A DNA stretch of 64,000 nt. Origin: Marinomonas sp. TW1. GTDB taxonomy: Bacteria > Pseudomonadota > Gammaproteobacteria > Pseudomonadales > Marinomonadaceae. Of this stretch, positions 18,501 to 25,675 are shown in pieces (position 1 is the first letter of the stretch; the number at the start of each line of letters is the position of its first letter). A model generated the notes under the pieces. The model saw nothing but the letters and a program-made list of their open reading frames with translations, was not told the DNA's origin and did no database searches. The stretch covers positions 175,349 through 239,348 of the forward strand of contig NZ_JSEE01000005.1 in NCBI RefSeq assembly GCF_001625355.1, written 5' to 3'. Both the position numbers and the translations under genes were made by a program.

Positions 18501-18664
18501 TCAGTATGGCTCGCCAGCTCTGTCTCCGTGGGTTTTGCCAAAGGCAAAAGCTCTTTTAACCAGCTTTCTTCGTCCGCTTTGTAAAGAGGGGATATGAGCT
18601 GCCACAACTCATTGAGTGGCTTTTGAATGAAGTTAGGTTGTAATACCTCAATCGCTTTAAACAT
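15542..18664 (-). CDS. putA: Bifunctional proline dehydrogenase / L-glutamate-gamma-semialdehyde dehydrogenase
   Basis: 1040 residues. Converts proline to glutamate in two steps, FAD then NAD+ linked, at the inner face of the membrane. An N-terminal helical segment leads to a PRODH barrel (about 190-480; RLVKGAYWDSEIKLCQQRG and RIYAPVGSHKDLL), then the P5C dehydrogenase domain (about 560-1030; ISPWNFPLAIFTGQ, AFTGSTGTA, catalytic C847 in AGQRCSAL, GQGLSGTGPKAGGP). There is no N-terminal ribbon-helix-helix, so unlike E. coli PutA it cannot repress its own operon. It ends right after the P5CDH domain, and the usual C-terminal domain is the next gene. An AraC-type regulator lies upstream. Confidence 0.95.
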   Translation of the reverse strand: MFKAIEVLQPNFIQKPLNELWQLISPLYKADEESWLKELLPLAKPTETELASHTDAASKLIAEVRKDDDSMSMIDALLLEYSLDTKEGILLMCLAEALMRVPDKETADAFIKDRLSVADWASHAQNSDSFFVNASTWGLLLTGKIVTMDERQDGTPANLVNRMVNRVSEPVIRKAMNQAMKIMGHQFVLGRSIKEALSRGKGYRDKGYTYSFDMLGEAALTADDAQKYLRSYEQAVESVGKDTYNKGHRPTISIKLSALHPRYEVANEERVMSELFDSVKGLIAKARALNVGITIDAEEADRLELSLHLFEKLYRDEVAQGWGLFGLVVQAYSKRALPVLAWLAALAKEQGDRIPVRLVKGAYWDSEIKLCQQRGIDGYPVYTRKEATDVSYLACAHFLLSEHTRANIFPQFASHNAHTIATISCLAKQLGAQNDEFEFQRLHGMGDALYNHLIKENDLCVRIYAPVGSHKDLLPYLVRRLLENGANSSFVHRLIDASYPIEDLVHHPVTTLESRQSLANPHINLPSKLFADRKNSFGPNIEIDSEWTPFKAQIDAFMEQDTQWRAYPIVGGEKVETGQTHAIKSPYDHSQAVGEIDWADQTTVANAIDLAQAAFPAWSARPASERADCLDKMADLMEENYPELMALCHREAGKTIQDSIDEVREAVDFCRYYAQQARSNFAEPHKYTDFLGQEKLAQLKGRGVFTCISPWNFPLAIFTGQVVAALVVGNTVVAKPAEQTSLIAVRAIELLHQAGVPGDVLHLLPGDGASVGAPLTSDQRIAGLAFTGSTGTAQLINRTLAARDVPPVPVIAETGGQNAMLIDSTSLPEQVVRDAVRSAFASAGQRCSALRVMFVQEDIADRVIPMIKGAMQEQSVGLPYLHSTDVGPVIDQKAQTMLLEHIEHMSKVGKLIAQTELPDLANKGTFVPPTAFEIDSIDQLTDEKFGPILHVVRYKARDLNKIIDTINQSGFGLTMGVHSRNETTCARIANRARVGNLYINRDQVGAVVGVQPFGGQGLSGTGPKAGGPHYLQRFATEQDL

Positions 18665-18978
18665 GGTTGTATTCTCCCGCGGGCAGCAATATATCTCGTG
18701 TTAATTTGACGGCCGCACATTGTGATAGAGCACATAACACCTTGCTGTTGACTTGCATCCCTAAGTCAGCAAAGCGCATGTCTGGATAATGGGCACACTT
18801 TAGTGACAGAAGGGGGAAACTGTCTTTCGAAAAAATCGTTTTTTTTTATAAGAAAATCCGGCTCATGGGCGACGATAGGGTATTTTGCCAACAAGTTCGG
18901 TTTTGATGTGGGAAATAAAGCAAAAAAGAAACCTGCCTGTCACCCTCTTAAAGATAGAAGAAAAAGACAGTTTGTCTA
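18665..18978 (-). promoter_or_regulatory. putA upstream region
   Basis: 314 bp without a convincing gene between the AraC-type regulator and putA. Must hold the putA promoter. It has a T/A-rich tract near 18830-18860 and no dyad I could pick out; an AraC-type site is expected but not identified. Confidence 0.4.
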
Positions 18979-19752
18979 TTATCGAACACTAAATTGCTTC
19001 TGATAACGCAGGGGCGTGATGCCGAGGGTTTGCGAAAAAATATTGGTCATCGCACTTTGACTGGAGAAACCGCACATTTCAGCCACCTGAATTGGTGGAA
19101 AGCCTTCTTGTAATAAAGTTTGAGCACGCTCTAAGCGTTTACGCATCAAATATTGATGAGGCGTCATACCGGTTCGATCTTTGAAGCGCTCATGAAATTG
19201 GCTGACGCTGAGGAAACAGAAATTCGCCAGTTGATCAATGTGTACCTTGCGCGACAGGTTAAGTTCGATGAACTGGTCCAGTTTATCGATGTCTAACTGG
19301 TTACCACGAGTACGCACATCCTTGCTGTTTACCTGATGGCGGATTGCGCTAAGTAAGGTATTGCCACAAGCACGGGCTAAAATGGGATCATCTGGGTACT
19401 GTTGTAATTCCCCTGATAAAGCGGAAGCCAAAATTTGCAGGCGTGGACTGAGTTCAAAATAGGCCGCTTGATCAAAAATACGAGAGACAATTTCGTATTC
19501 TTCATCGGTAATGCTTTTTTGTGGGGGCACAGGTAGATTGACTACCATGATACGGTTTTCACCTAGCCCTGCGAAAGCATGAGAATTGGCCGAGGGTAAA
19601 ATGCAGCCTTCGCCTGAATGCAATTCTTTGCCTTTTCCTTGAACGTCGAAGTCCGTATTGCCATCTAACACAATCACCAATTGATGGTAGTCGTGGTCAT
19701 GGGCATCCGCTTCATTTGGTAGGCTAAATACATCGGATTCAGACGAGGTCAA
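18979..19752 (-). CDS. AraC-family regulator with cupin sensor domain, probably controls putA
   Basis: 257 residues. The N-terminal cupin-like half has HDHDYHQLVIVLDG and SGEGCILPSANSHAFAG; the C-terminal AraC tandem helix-turn-helix is about 155-255 (HIDQLANFCFLSVSQFHERFKDRTG, then IQVAEMCGFSSQSAMTNIF). The start is TTG at 19752 with an AGGTGA Shine-Dalgarno 6 nt upstream; no ATG fits better. It lies directly upstream of putA on the same strand, and putA lacks a DNA-binding domain, so control of proline catabolism is the likely job (AraC-type proline regulators are known in Pseudomonas). Ligand not demonstrated. Confidence 0.82.
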   Translation of the reverse strand: MTSSESDVFSLPNEADAHDHDYHQLVIVLDGNTDFDVQGKGKELHSGEGCILPSANSHAFAGLGENRIMVVNLPVPPQKSITDEEYEIVSRIFDQAAYFELSPRLQILASALSGELQQYPDDPILARACGNTLLSAIRHQVNSKDVRTRGNQLDIDKLDQFIELNLSRKVHIDQLANFCFLSVSQFHERFKDRTGMTPHQYLMRKRLERAQTLLQEGFPPIQVAEMCGFSSQSAMTNIFSQTLGITPLRYQKQFSVR

Positions 19753-19877
19753 AATTCACCTATAGGATTAAAGTAAAAAAAGAAGTATAGCCCTGTTGGA
19801 TTGCCTTTGACAGAATGTTTTTTTGGGAGATGGCGTATTTTTCATCCTTTTCCGTCGAAAAAACACCAACAAACAAA

Positions 19878-19905
19878 AACGGCGTGGTCAATTGACCACG
19901 CCGTT
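19878..19905 (-). terminator. Terminator of the dctQM-qor operon
   Basis: Perfect 28-nt palindrome AACGGCGTGGTCAATTGACC... followed on the minus strand by TTTTTG. 21 bp beyond the qor stop. Confidence 0.8.
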
Positions 19906-19926
19906 ATGAGTTTTGCACCCGTAAAA

Positions 19927-20886
19927 TTAGCTTACTCGGACAACAAGGTTGCCTAATGCGCCTGATTTTAGAACATCTTCGTGAGCTTGTGCTAACTCAG
20001 TTAGCTCATACGTCCGACGAATCACCGGCTTCAAGACTCCTTTTTCAAACAAAGGCTTGAGAGCTTTCGAAATCAATGTCAGCTCAGCGGGTTTGACATT
20101 GGCAAGTGCCACACCAAATACCGCCGCATCACGCGCCATCAAGTCGCGTGGATTAATTTCGACAGTGCCTCTGTTTCCGACCACGGCAACACGTCCACCG
20201 AAAGCCAGCGCTTTTAAATCTTGATCCAAGTTGTGGTTTGCTAACATTTCAATGATGACATCAAAGCCAGTTGGCAAAGATTGGAAAGACGCCAAGTGGT
20301 CGGCTTCATTGTGCATGATGACGGTTTCAACACCTTGTTCACGCAACAGTTTGGCACCGTCTTCAGTACCTGCACTGGCGACAACATCCATACCCGCTGC
20401 AAGAGCCAGTTGAACCGTCGCGATACCAACGGCTCCTGTGGCACCGTGTACCAATACTTTGTCCCCAGTTTTGGCGTTGGCTCGACCAAACAAAGCGCGA
20501 TGCGCCGTGGTATAAGGAATGCCAACACACGCGCCTTCTTCGAAACTTAACGCATCCGCTAATGGGTAGGTATGTGTTGTCGCGCAAACACAGTACTCTG
20601 CCGAAGAACCACTTAAATTACGGCTAAAGTAAACTCGTTGACCTACTGCAAGCTCTGTGACGTCACTACCGATGGCAGTGATGGTGCCAGCGCCATCAGA
20701 ACCCGGTGTGTGAGGGAAATTCGCAGTGTAATTATTCGTGCCTGAACGAATGTAAGTATCGACAGGGTTCACCCCAGCGGCACCGACTTTCACCAAAACT
20801 TGATTGGCAGCCAGAGTGGGTTGTGGAGCCTCTGCCAAAGCAAGAGCGCTGGCAGGACCATATTCTTGAATTTGCATTGCTTTCAT
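19927..20886 (-). CDS. Zinc-less quinone oxidoreductase (zeta-crystallin/Qor-like MDR)
   Basis: 319 residues from the ATG at 20886, preferred over the open upstream extension because of the GAGGAT Shine-Dalgarno 8 nt before it. Medium-chain reductase layout: N-terminal GroES-like domain (GVNPVDTYIRSG, FPHTPGSDGAGTI), then a Rossmann fold with VHGATGAVGIATVQLA and the ending GALGNLVVRV. No structural or catalytic zinc-ligand set is seen, as in NADPH:quinone reductases. It lies 10 nt after dctM, so it is probably the last gene of the TRAP operon; a role in reducing an imported carbonyl compound is possible but unproven. Confidence 0.85.
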   Translation of the reverse strand: MKAMQIQEYGPASALALAEAPQPTLAANQVLVKVGAAGVNPVDTYIRSGTNNYTANFPHTPGSDGAGTITAIGSDVTELAVGQRVYFSRNLSGSSAEYCVCATTHTYPLADALSFEEGACVGIPYTTAHRALFGRANAKTGDKVLVHGATGAVGIATVQLALAAGMDVVASAGTEDGAKLLREQGVETVIMHNEADHLASFQSLPTGFDVIIEMLANHNLDQDLKALAFGGRVAVVGNRGTVEINPRDLMARDAAVFGVALANVKPAELTLISKALKPLFEKGVLKPVIRRTYELTELAQAHEDVLKSGALGNLVVRVS

Positions 20887-20896
20887 AAAACTATCC

Positions 20897-22285
20897 TCAG
20901 TTTGCGTAGACTTGTTCAGGTAACCAAGTAGCAAGGTCAGGCCAGATTGACAGCATCAGCAGGACGACCAGCTGGATGATGATAAATGGCAGAACCCCTT
21001 TGTAAATGGATTGCGTTTTGACTTCTGGTGGCGCCACACCACGTAAGTAGAAGAGGGCAAAACCAAATGGCGGTGTTAAGAAAGACGTTTGTAGGTTAAT
21101 GGCCATCATAATACCAAGCCATACCGGATCTAATCCCATTGCCAACAACACTGGAGCGACGATCGGTACCACAACGAAGGTGATTTCGATGAAATCTAAA
21201 ATGAAGCCTAAGAAGAACATCAATAGCATCACCACAATCATGGCACCCACAACGCCACCAGGCAGTTGAGAGAAGAAGTCTTGAATCAATTCTTCACCAC
21301 CGAAACCGCGGAACACTAATGAAAATAACGAGGCACCGATCAAGATCATAAAGACCATACAGGTGACTTTAGTGGTGGAATACACCGCCTCTTTTAGTGT
21401 TTTCAGGCTCAATTTACCACTTACCCAAGCCAGTAGAGCCGCTCCTAGCGCTCCAACGCCTGCCGCCTCTGTTGGGGTGGCAATACCGGTTAGGATAGAG
21501 CCCAGTACAGCAAATATTAGAATCAGCGGTGGTAATAAGCCTTTAAATAGTTGCAGTGCTAATGGCTCAGTCGAACCATTGCGTAACTCTTCACGTGGTA
21601 CCGCTGGTGCTTTATGAGGTTGCAGCCAAGCGACAACGATCACATACAAGATATAGAACACCACAAGAATGAGGCCTGGAATCAAGGCTCCCACAAATAA
21701 GTCGCCAACTGAAATGGTTTTAGGTGAGAAGATGCCCATTTCAAGCTGAGCTTTTTGGAAAGCGTTGGACATCACGTCGCCGAGTAGTACTAAGGCGATA
21801 GATGGTGGAATGATTTGTCCGAGTGTGCCAGTCGCACAAATGGTTCCGGTGGCAAGCGCTGGATCATAACCACGACGTAGCATGGTCGGCAATGAAATCA
21901 TCCCCATGGTTACCACAGTCGCGCCAACAATCCCTGTACTCGCGGCCAACAGCATGCCCACAAGAATCACCGAAATGCCTAAACCACCACGCATGGTACC
22001 AAACAGCATGGCCATGGATTCCAAAAGTCGCTCAGCGAGCTTGGATTTTTCCAATAACACGCCCATTAATACGAACAGGGGCACGGCAATGAGAGTTTCG
22101 TTACGAACAATACCGAATAAACGGTTTGGTAGGGCTTCTAGAAAGACGCCATCAAACGTCCCAAATAATGAACCAACCGCTGCGAAAATCAACGCGGTCC
22201 CGCCAAGAGAAAATGCCACAGGGTAGCCGAATAATAAGCAAACACAAACGCCTGCAAACAGCCATAAAGGTAAAAATTCAGCCAT
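20897..22285 (-). CDS. dctM: TRAP transporter large permease subunit (DctM, TakM-like)
   Basis: 462 residues, almost wholly hydrophobic with about 11-13 membrane segments; the DctM family catalyses Na+-driven solute import. Recognisable blocks: AVPLFVLMGVLLEKS near residue 68, LLAASTGIVGATVVTMGMISLPTML, TGTICATGTLGQIIPPSIALVLLGD, PTEAAGVGALGA and LTPPFGFALFYLRGV. The long cytoplasmic loop with PHKAPAVPREEL and the overall size suit the TakM/chloroaromatic-type subgroup, the same subgroup as the three tandem binding lipoproteins. Start is 3 nt after the dctQ stop, with AGAGGAC inside dctQ. Confidence 0.92.
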   Translation of the reverse strand: MAEFLPLWLFAGVCVCLLFGYPVAFSLGGTALIFAAVGSLFGTFDGVFLEALPNRLFGIVRNETLIAVPLFVLMGVLLEKSKLAERLLESMAMLFGTMRGGLGISVILVGMLLAASTGIVGATVVTMGMISLPTMLRRGYDPALATGTICATGTLGQIIPPSIALVLLGDVMSNAFQKAQLEMGIFSPKTISVGDLFVGALIPGLILVVFYILYVIVVAWLQPHKAPAVPREELRNGSTEPLALQLFKGLLPPLILIFAVLGSILTGIATPTEAAGVGALGAALLAWVSGKLSLKTLKEAVYSTTKVTCMVFMILIGASLFSLVFRGFGGEELIQDFFSQLPGGVVGAMIVVMLLMFFLGFILDFIEITFVVVPIVAPVLLAMGLDPVWLGIMMAINLQTSFLTPPFGFALFYLRGVAPPEVKTQSIYKGVLPFIIIQLVVLLMLSIWPDLATWLPEQVYAN

Positions 22286-22288
22286 GGG

Positions 22289-22807
22289 TTAAGTCCTCTG
22301 AGCAGCGCGAGCGGCAGTAATAACGCCAAGATTTTTTAAAATATCGGCCATACCTTGAATGATGAGGCTAACCATCATTAAAGGAATCAGTGTTTTAAGC
22401 AGATAAACGAAAGGTAAACCACCGGGCTCTTGAGAGGTTTCTAACACACGCCAAGAAGCACCAACATATTCCAAGCTTAAATAAGCGGTATATAGGGTAA
22501 AAGGTAACAGAAAGAAAACGCCGCCAATCAGGTTAACCCAGGCTTTCTTGGTTGCAGAGAAGTCGCGGTAAAACACATCCACTCGAACGTGTTCATCTTC
22601 TTTAAAGGTATAGGCTGCGCCCAACATAAAGACCAGCGCATGAAAATAGAGAACCGATTCTTGTAATGCAATGGAGCCAATACCAAAGCCATAGCGTAGT
22701 AGCACGATGAGGCAAGTAAGTAGCATCATCATCAATGTGAGCCAAGCAACGCATTTCCCTGTGTATTGGGAAATGGCCTCAGCCAAGCAGATTAGTTTGT
22801 TAAACAT
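22289..22807 (-). CDS. dctQ: TRAP transporter small permease subunit (DctQ)
   Basis: 172 residues from the ATG at 22807; an in-frame GTG at 22819 has no Shine-Dalgarno. Four transmembrane helices (about 13-36, 47-67, 89-110, 130-155), with the DctQ pattern of a charged segment EDEHVRVDVFY after helix 2 and SLEYVGASWRVLETSQEPGG before helix 4. Forms the membrane complex with DctM. No solute-binding protein is encoded in this operon; the tandem copies at 10.9-14.8 kb are the obvious candidates. Confidence 0.88.
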   Translation of the reverse strand: MFNKLICLAEAISQYTGKCVAWLTLMMMLLTCLIVLLRYGFGIGSIALQESVLYFHALVFMLGAAYTFKEDEHVRVDVFYRDFSATKKAWVNLIGGVFFLLPFTLYTAYLSLEYVGASWRVLETSQEPGGLPFVYLLKTLIPLMMVSLIIQGMADILKNLGVITAARAAQRT

Positions 22808-22999
22808 TAAAATACCCACAGTTTTTTAATCATTATTGTCGGATGCTTCCCCCACAGGAAAAATCCGACAGTTAGTCTATTGGATAACGCCACTCTTGGG
22901 AATATTACAGATGGCTAGGAAGGAAAGTTAGAAGGTATTTAAAGGAAATTAAGCGTATTTTAGAGTAAAACAGTGTGAGATGATTCATCGAACGTTAGA

Positions 23000-23028
23000 A
23001 AACAGACACGACTTTGCCGTGTCTGTTT
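23000..23028. terminator. Bidirectional-type hairpin after the NCS2-like permease
   Basis: Perfect 11-bp stem AAACAGACACG/CGTGTCTGTTT with 7-nt loop, 10 bp past the permease stop; T residues on both sides. Confidence 0.75.
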
Positions 23029-23037
23029 ATTAAAACG

Positions 23038-24405
23038 TTACTTAGTTTGATCTTTTACAAACGTCGTGTCTTTTTCACCTTTAAAGAAATCACGACCGTA
23101 TACCAAAAGACAAAGAACTACGCCAACGGCGAATGCCCATGTAGCACCACGAGTGGCTAGTACAGCAGCAACGATACCTGCGATACCAAGATCGCGTTGA
23201 GATCTGGCTTCCATAATACCGATTTTTACCGATACATAGCCTTGAATCAGCAAGGTTAACGCCAGAGCTACGCCTAGAATAGGCTGGACTAGCGTGACAA
23301 TAGGCATGAATAATAAGCCAGTATTCGTTCCCCAGCGGAATGAACCTGCACCACCAAAGATGGAGTTCATGGCTTTCTTGCCTTGGCTGAAACGCTCTGT
23401 GATAACTACGTGCATAGCCGCCCAAAGAGGTCCACACATTGTAACATCAGGCCCAAGAATCGACATTGCTGAGTTTCTTGCACCAAAAATCATGTGTGCA
23501 CGGTCTGGGCTGTAATCGATTTTTTCATCGGAACGAACTAGATCGGCTTCATCCAAAATCGCCTTGCTTTGTAGCACGTCACCAAATAGTACGATGTATG
23601 CTGCTAAAACCGTCGGAACCGCAGTGACAAACATCATCAGTGGCGGCATGCCTAACCCAAATACAGTGTACTCTTTCCAAAGAGTCACAAAATCTGGAGA
23701 AGAGAAGCCCCACTGAATCTCAGGCCAAGAAGTTTCACCAACCGTTGGTGCAATAAGAATGGCCAGAACGATGATTGGGAAAATGCCGAGTTTTCCAATC
23801 AGATTAAACAAAGCGTTGTTTTGCTTTAATGCGGCGAAATGACGTGAAAATATCACGTAAAAAGCCACACCAACCGCGAGTGTGATGGTTACAGGATAGG
23901 TATCAAAACGGCCATCGACTTTAAATACTGCCATGACAGCGGCAATCCCAGCCCCGATTATGATGCCCGATTTTATGGCCTGTGGAATGAGTGATACGAC
24001 TCTGTGCGCCAATCCCGAGGCCCCGATGAAAATGGCAAACACCCCTAAGAGCAGTTGGAATGAGACGAGAGCGTATATTCGTTCAGGCCCTTCTGGGAAG
24101 GTCGAGCAATATGCCATGAGTAGTGGGATAGCGGGAGTAATCCAGCCAGGAACAACAGGATCACCTAATAAATGGTGTAACAAATAGAACAGGCCATTAA
24201 GCATGACGACGGCCAATGCGACTTCAAATGGCATGCCGAGTAGTTCGGTCATTAGTGGGATAGCGGCTAAATCGACCGCACACATTATGAGGCCTTGGAA
24301 GTAATCCGGCCATTCAAAACGATAATGGACAAATGGTAGTCTGACTTTAAAAGGCCCCATCTTCCAATAGGGCGTTTCTTGGCCATCAATGCGTTCTTCT
24401 CTCAT
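23038..24405 (-). CDS. NCS2-like (SLC23-type) membrane permease
   Basis: 455 residues with about 12 predicted membrane helices and short charged termini. The PGWITPAIPLLMA stretch near residue 90 and the SGIIIGAGIAAVMAVF helix resemble NCS2/SLC23-type permeases (nucleobase and related symporters), but the canonical purine signature is not seen, so substrate is open. AAGGA Shine-Dalgarno. Last gene of a three-gene operon after an iron alcohol dehydrogenase and a succinate-semialdehyde dehydrogenase, which suggests it imports their substrate, possibly a small hydroxy-acid. Confidence 0.7.
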   Translation of the reverse strand: MREERIDGQETPYWKMGPFKVRLPFVHYRFEWPDYFQGLIMCAVDLAAIPLMTELLGMPFEVALAVVMLNGLFYLLHHLLGDPVVPGWITPAIPLLMAYCSTFPEGPERIYALVSFQLLLGVFAIFIGASGLAHRVVSLIPQAIKSGIIIGAGIAAVMAVFKVDGRFDTYPVTITLAVGVAFYVIFSRHFAALKQNNALFNLIGKLGIFPIIVLAILIAPTVGETSWPEIQWGFSSPDFVTLWKEYTVFGLGMPPLMMFVTAVPTVLAAYIVLFGDVLQSKAILDEADLVRSDEKIDYSPDRAHMIFGARNSAMSILGPDVTMCGPLWAAMHVVITERFSQGKKAMNSIFGGAGSFRWGTNTGLLFMPIVTLVQPILGVALALTLLIQGYVSVKIGIMEARSQRDLGIAGIVAAVLATRGATWAFAVGVVLCLLVYGRDFFKGEKDTTFVKDQTK

Positions 24406-24434
24406 GAGTTTTTCCTTTTATTTTTTTAGTTATG

Positions 24435-24454
24435 AGCTCCACCTTCGTGGAGCT
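24435..24454 (-). other. Intercistronic hairpin
   Basis: AGCTCCAC/GTGGAGCT stem with a 4-nt loop between the iron-ADH and permease genes. No T-run follows on the minus strand, so an mRNA-stability or processing element is likelier than a terminator. Confidence 0.5.
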
Positions 24455-24468
24455 GGGTGGGTTTGAAA

Positions 24469-25635
24469 TTAAAAAGCCGCTCGATATAGCGCTAATGCAT
24501 CGTCTTCGGTGACGGTAACGGGATTGTTGCCGAGTAAACGCGTTTGTAGCATGGCGTCTTTAGCAAGCGTTGGCAGACTTTCCTCGGTGACACCAACATC
24601 TTGTAGACGTTGTGGTGCACCAGACTCATTCATCAGTGTTTGCATGAAATCAACGAATTTCGCTGAGCGTATTTCCACTTCTTCTTCTGAAGAACCCAGC
24701 ACAACATCAGCAAGTTCTGCGTACAATGGCGCCGCAACGGCCATGTTGTAGCGCAAAACAGGGCCAAGCATGAGAGCGTTCGTTAAGCCGTGAGGCAGGT
24801 GATAATGTCCACCCAATGGATAAGCAAGCGCATGAACGGCTGCGACTGGGCTATTGGAGAAGGCTTGCCCTGCTAAGTTTGCACCCAACAACATGGCTTC
24901 ACGAGCCGCGCGGTTTTGTCCATCTTGACAAGCAGTGACGAGGTTTTTGCTTAGCAAGCGTAAAGCCTCTTTTGCCAATGCATCAGACAAGGGGTTTTTA
25001 AGATGTGCTGAGGTGTAGGCTTCTATAGCGTGAACCATCGCATCAATGCCGGTTGCTGCGGTTGGCAACGCGGGAAGACCGACTGTTAATTCTGCATCCA
25101 ACAAAACACGGTCTGCGTATAATTGCTGAGATACCACACCCATCTTAGTGGTTTCACCAGTGGTAAGAATGGTGATATTGGTGACTTCTGACCCTGTGCC
25201 TGCTGTGGTAGGAACTTGTACCAATGGTGTTCGAGTACCTGTGACATTGCCAATACCGTACAGCTCAGACAGTGGTTGTTCTGATGTCAGCATGACAGCA
25301 ACGAGTTTGGCGATGTCCATTGAAGACCCGCCTCCCAAGCCTAGAACGATATCAGCATGGCTCTTTTTGCCTTGTTCGACACACGCCATTAACACATGTT
25401 CTGGTGGATCTGCGACTACATCATCAAACACCGTTACTGTGAAACCGTGTTTTTTTAGCGAGTCTTTGGTTTGCTCTAATAGACCGCTTTCGTTCAAAAA
25501 TTTGTCAGTGACGATTAATAAGTTACGTTCTTTGAACCACTCACTAAGTAATTCGCCAAGACGTTTTGCGCCACCCCATTCAAGGTGCATGGAGCCAGGT
25601 GCATTAAAAGAAAAAGGTTTGATGCCATCAGTCAT
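24469..25635 (-). CDS. Iron-containing alcohol dehydrogenase (possible 4-hydroxybutyrate dehydrogenase)
   Basis: 388 residues, group III Fe-ADH. NAD-binding GGGSSMD is at 101-107, TTAGTGSEVT near 143-152. The metal ligands read D198, H202 (TGIDAMVHAIEAY), H268 (VAAVHALAYPLGG) and H282 (LPHG). AGGAGA Shine-Dalgarno before the ATG. Co-transcribed downstream of a GabD-type succinate-semialdehyde dehydrogenase. That pairing fits oxidation of 4-hydroxybutyrate to succinic semialdehyde, but other omega-hydroxy acids or diols are possible. Cytosolic. Confidence 0.87.
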   Translation of the reverse strand: MTDGIKPFSFNAPGSMHLEWGGAKRLGELLSEWFKERNLLIVTDKFLNESGLLEQTKDSLKKHGFTVTVFDDVVADPPEHVLMACVEQGKKSHADIVLGLGGGSSMDIAKLVAVMLTSEQPLSELYGIGNVTGTRTPLVQVPTTAGTGSEVTNITILTTGETTKMGVVSQQLYADRVLLDAELTVGLPALPTAATGIDAMVHAIEAYTSAHLKNPLSDALAKEALRLLSKNLVTACQDGQNRAAREAMLLGANLAGQAFSNSPVAAVHALAYPLGGHYHLPHGLTNALMLGPVLRYNMAVAAPLYAELADVVLGSSEEEVEIRSAKFVDFMQTLMNESGAPQRLQDVGVTEESLPTLAKDAMLQTRLLGNNPVTVTEDDALALYRAAF

Positions 25636-25675
25636 AATGATCTCCTATTTATTGTTGTGGGCTACTGTCTTTGGC

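Noticed and set aside
18803..19003. 66-codon open frame upstream of putA on the + strand
   Set aside because: Low-complexity, Lys/Phe-rich from the AT tract, overlaps the AraC gene end and has no family resemblance; treated as non-coding.
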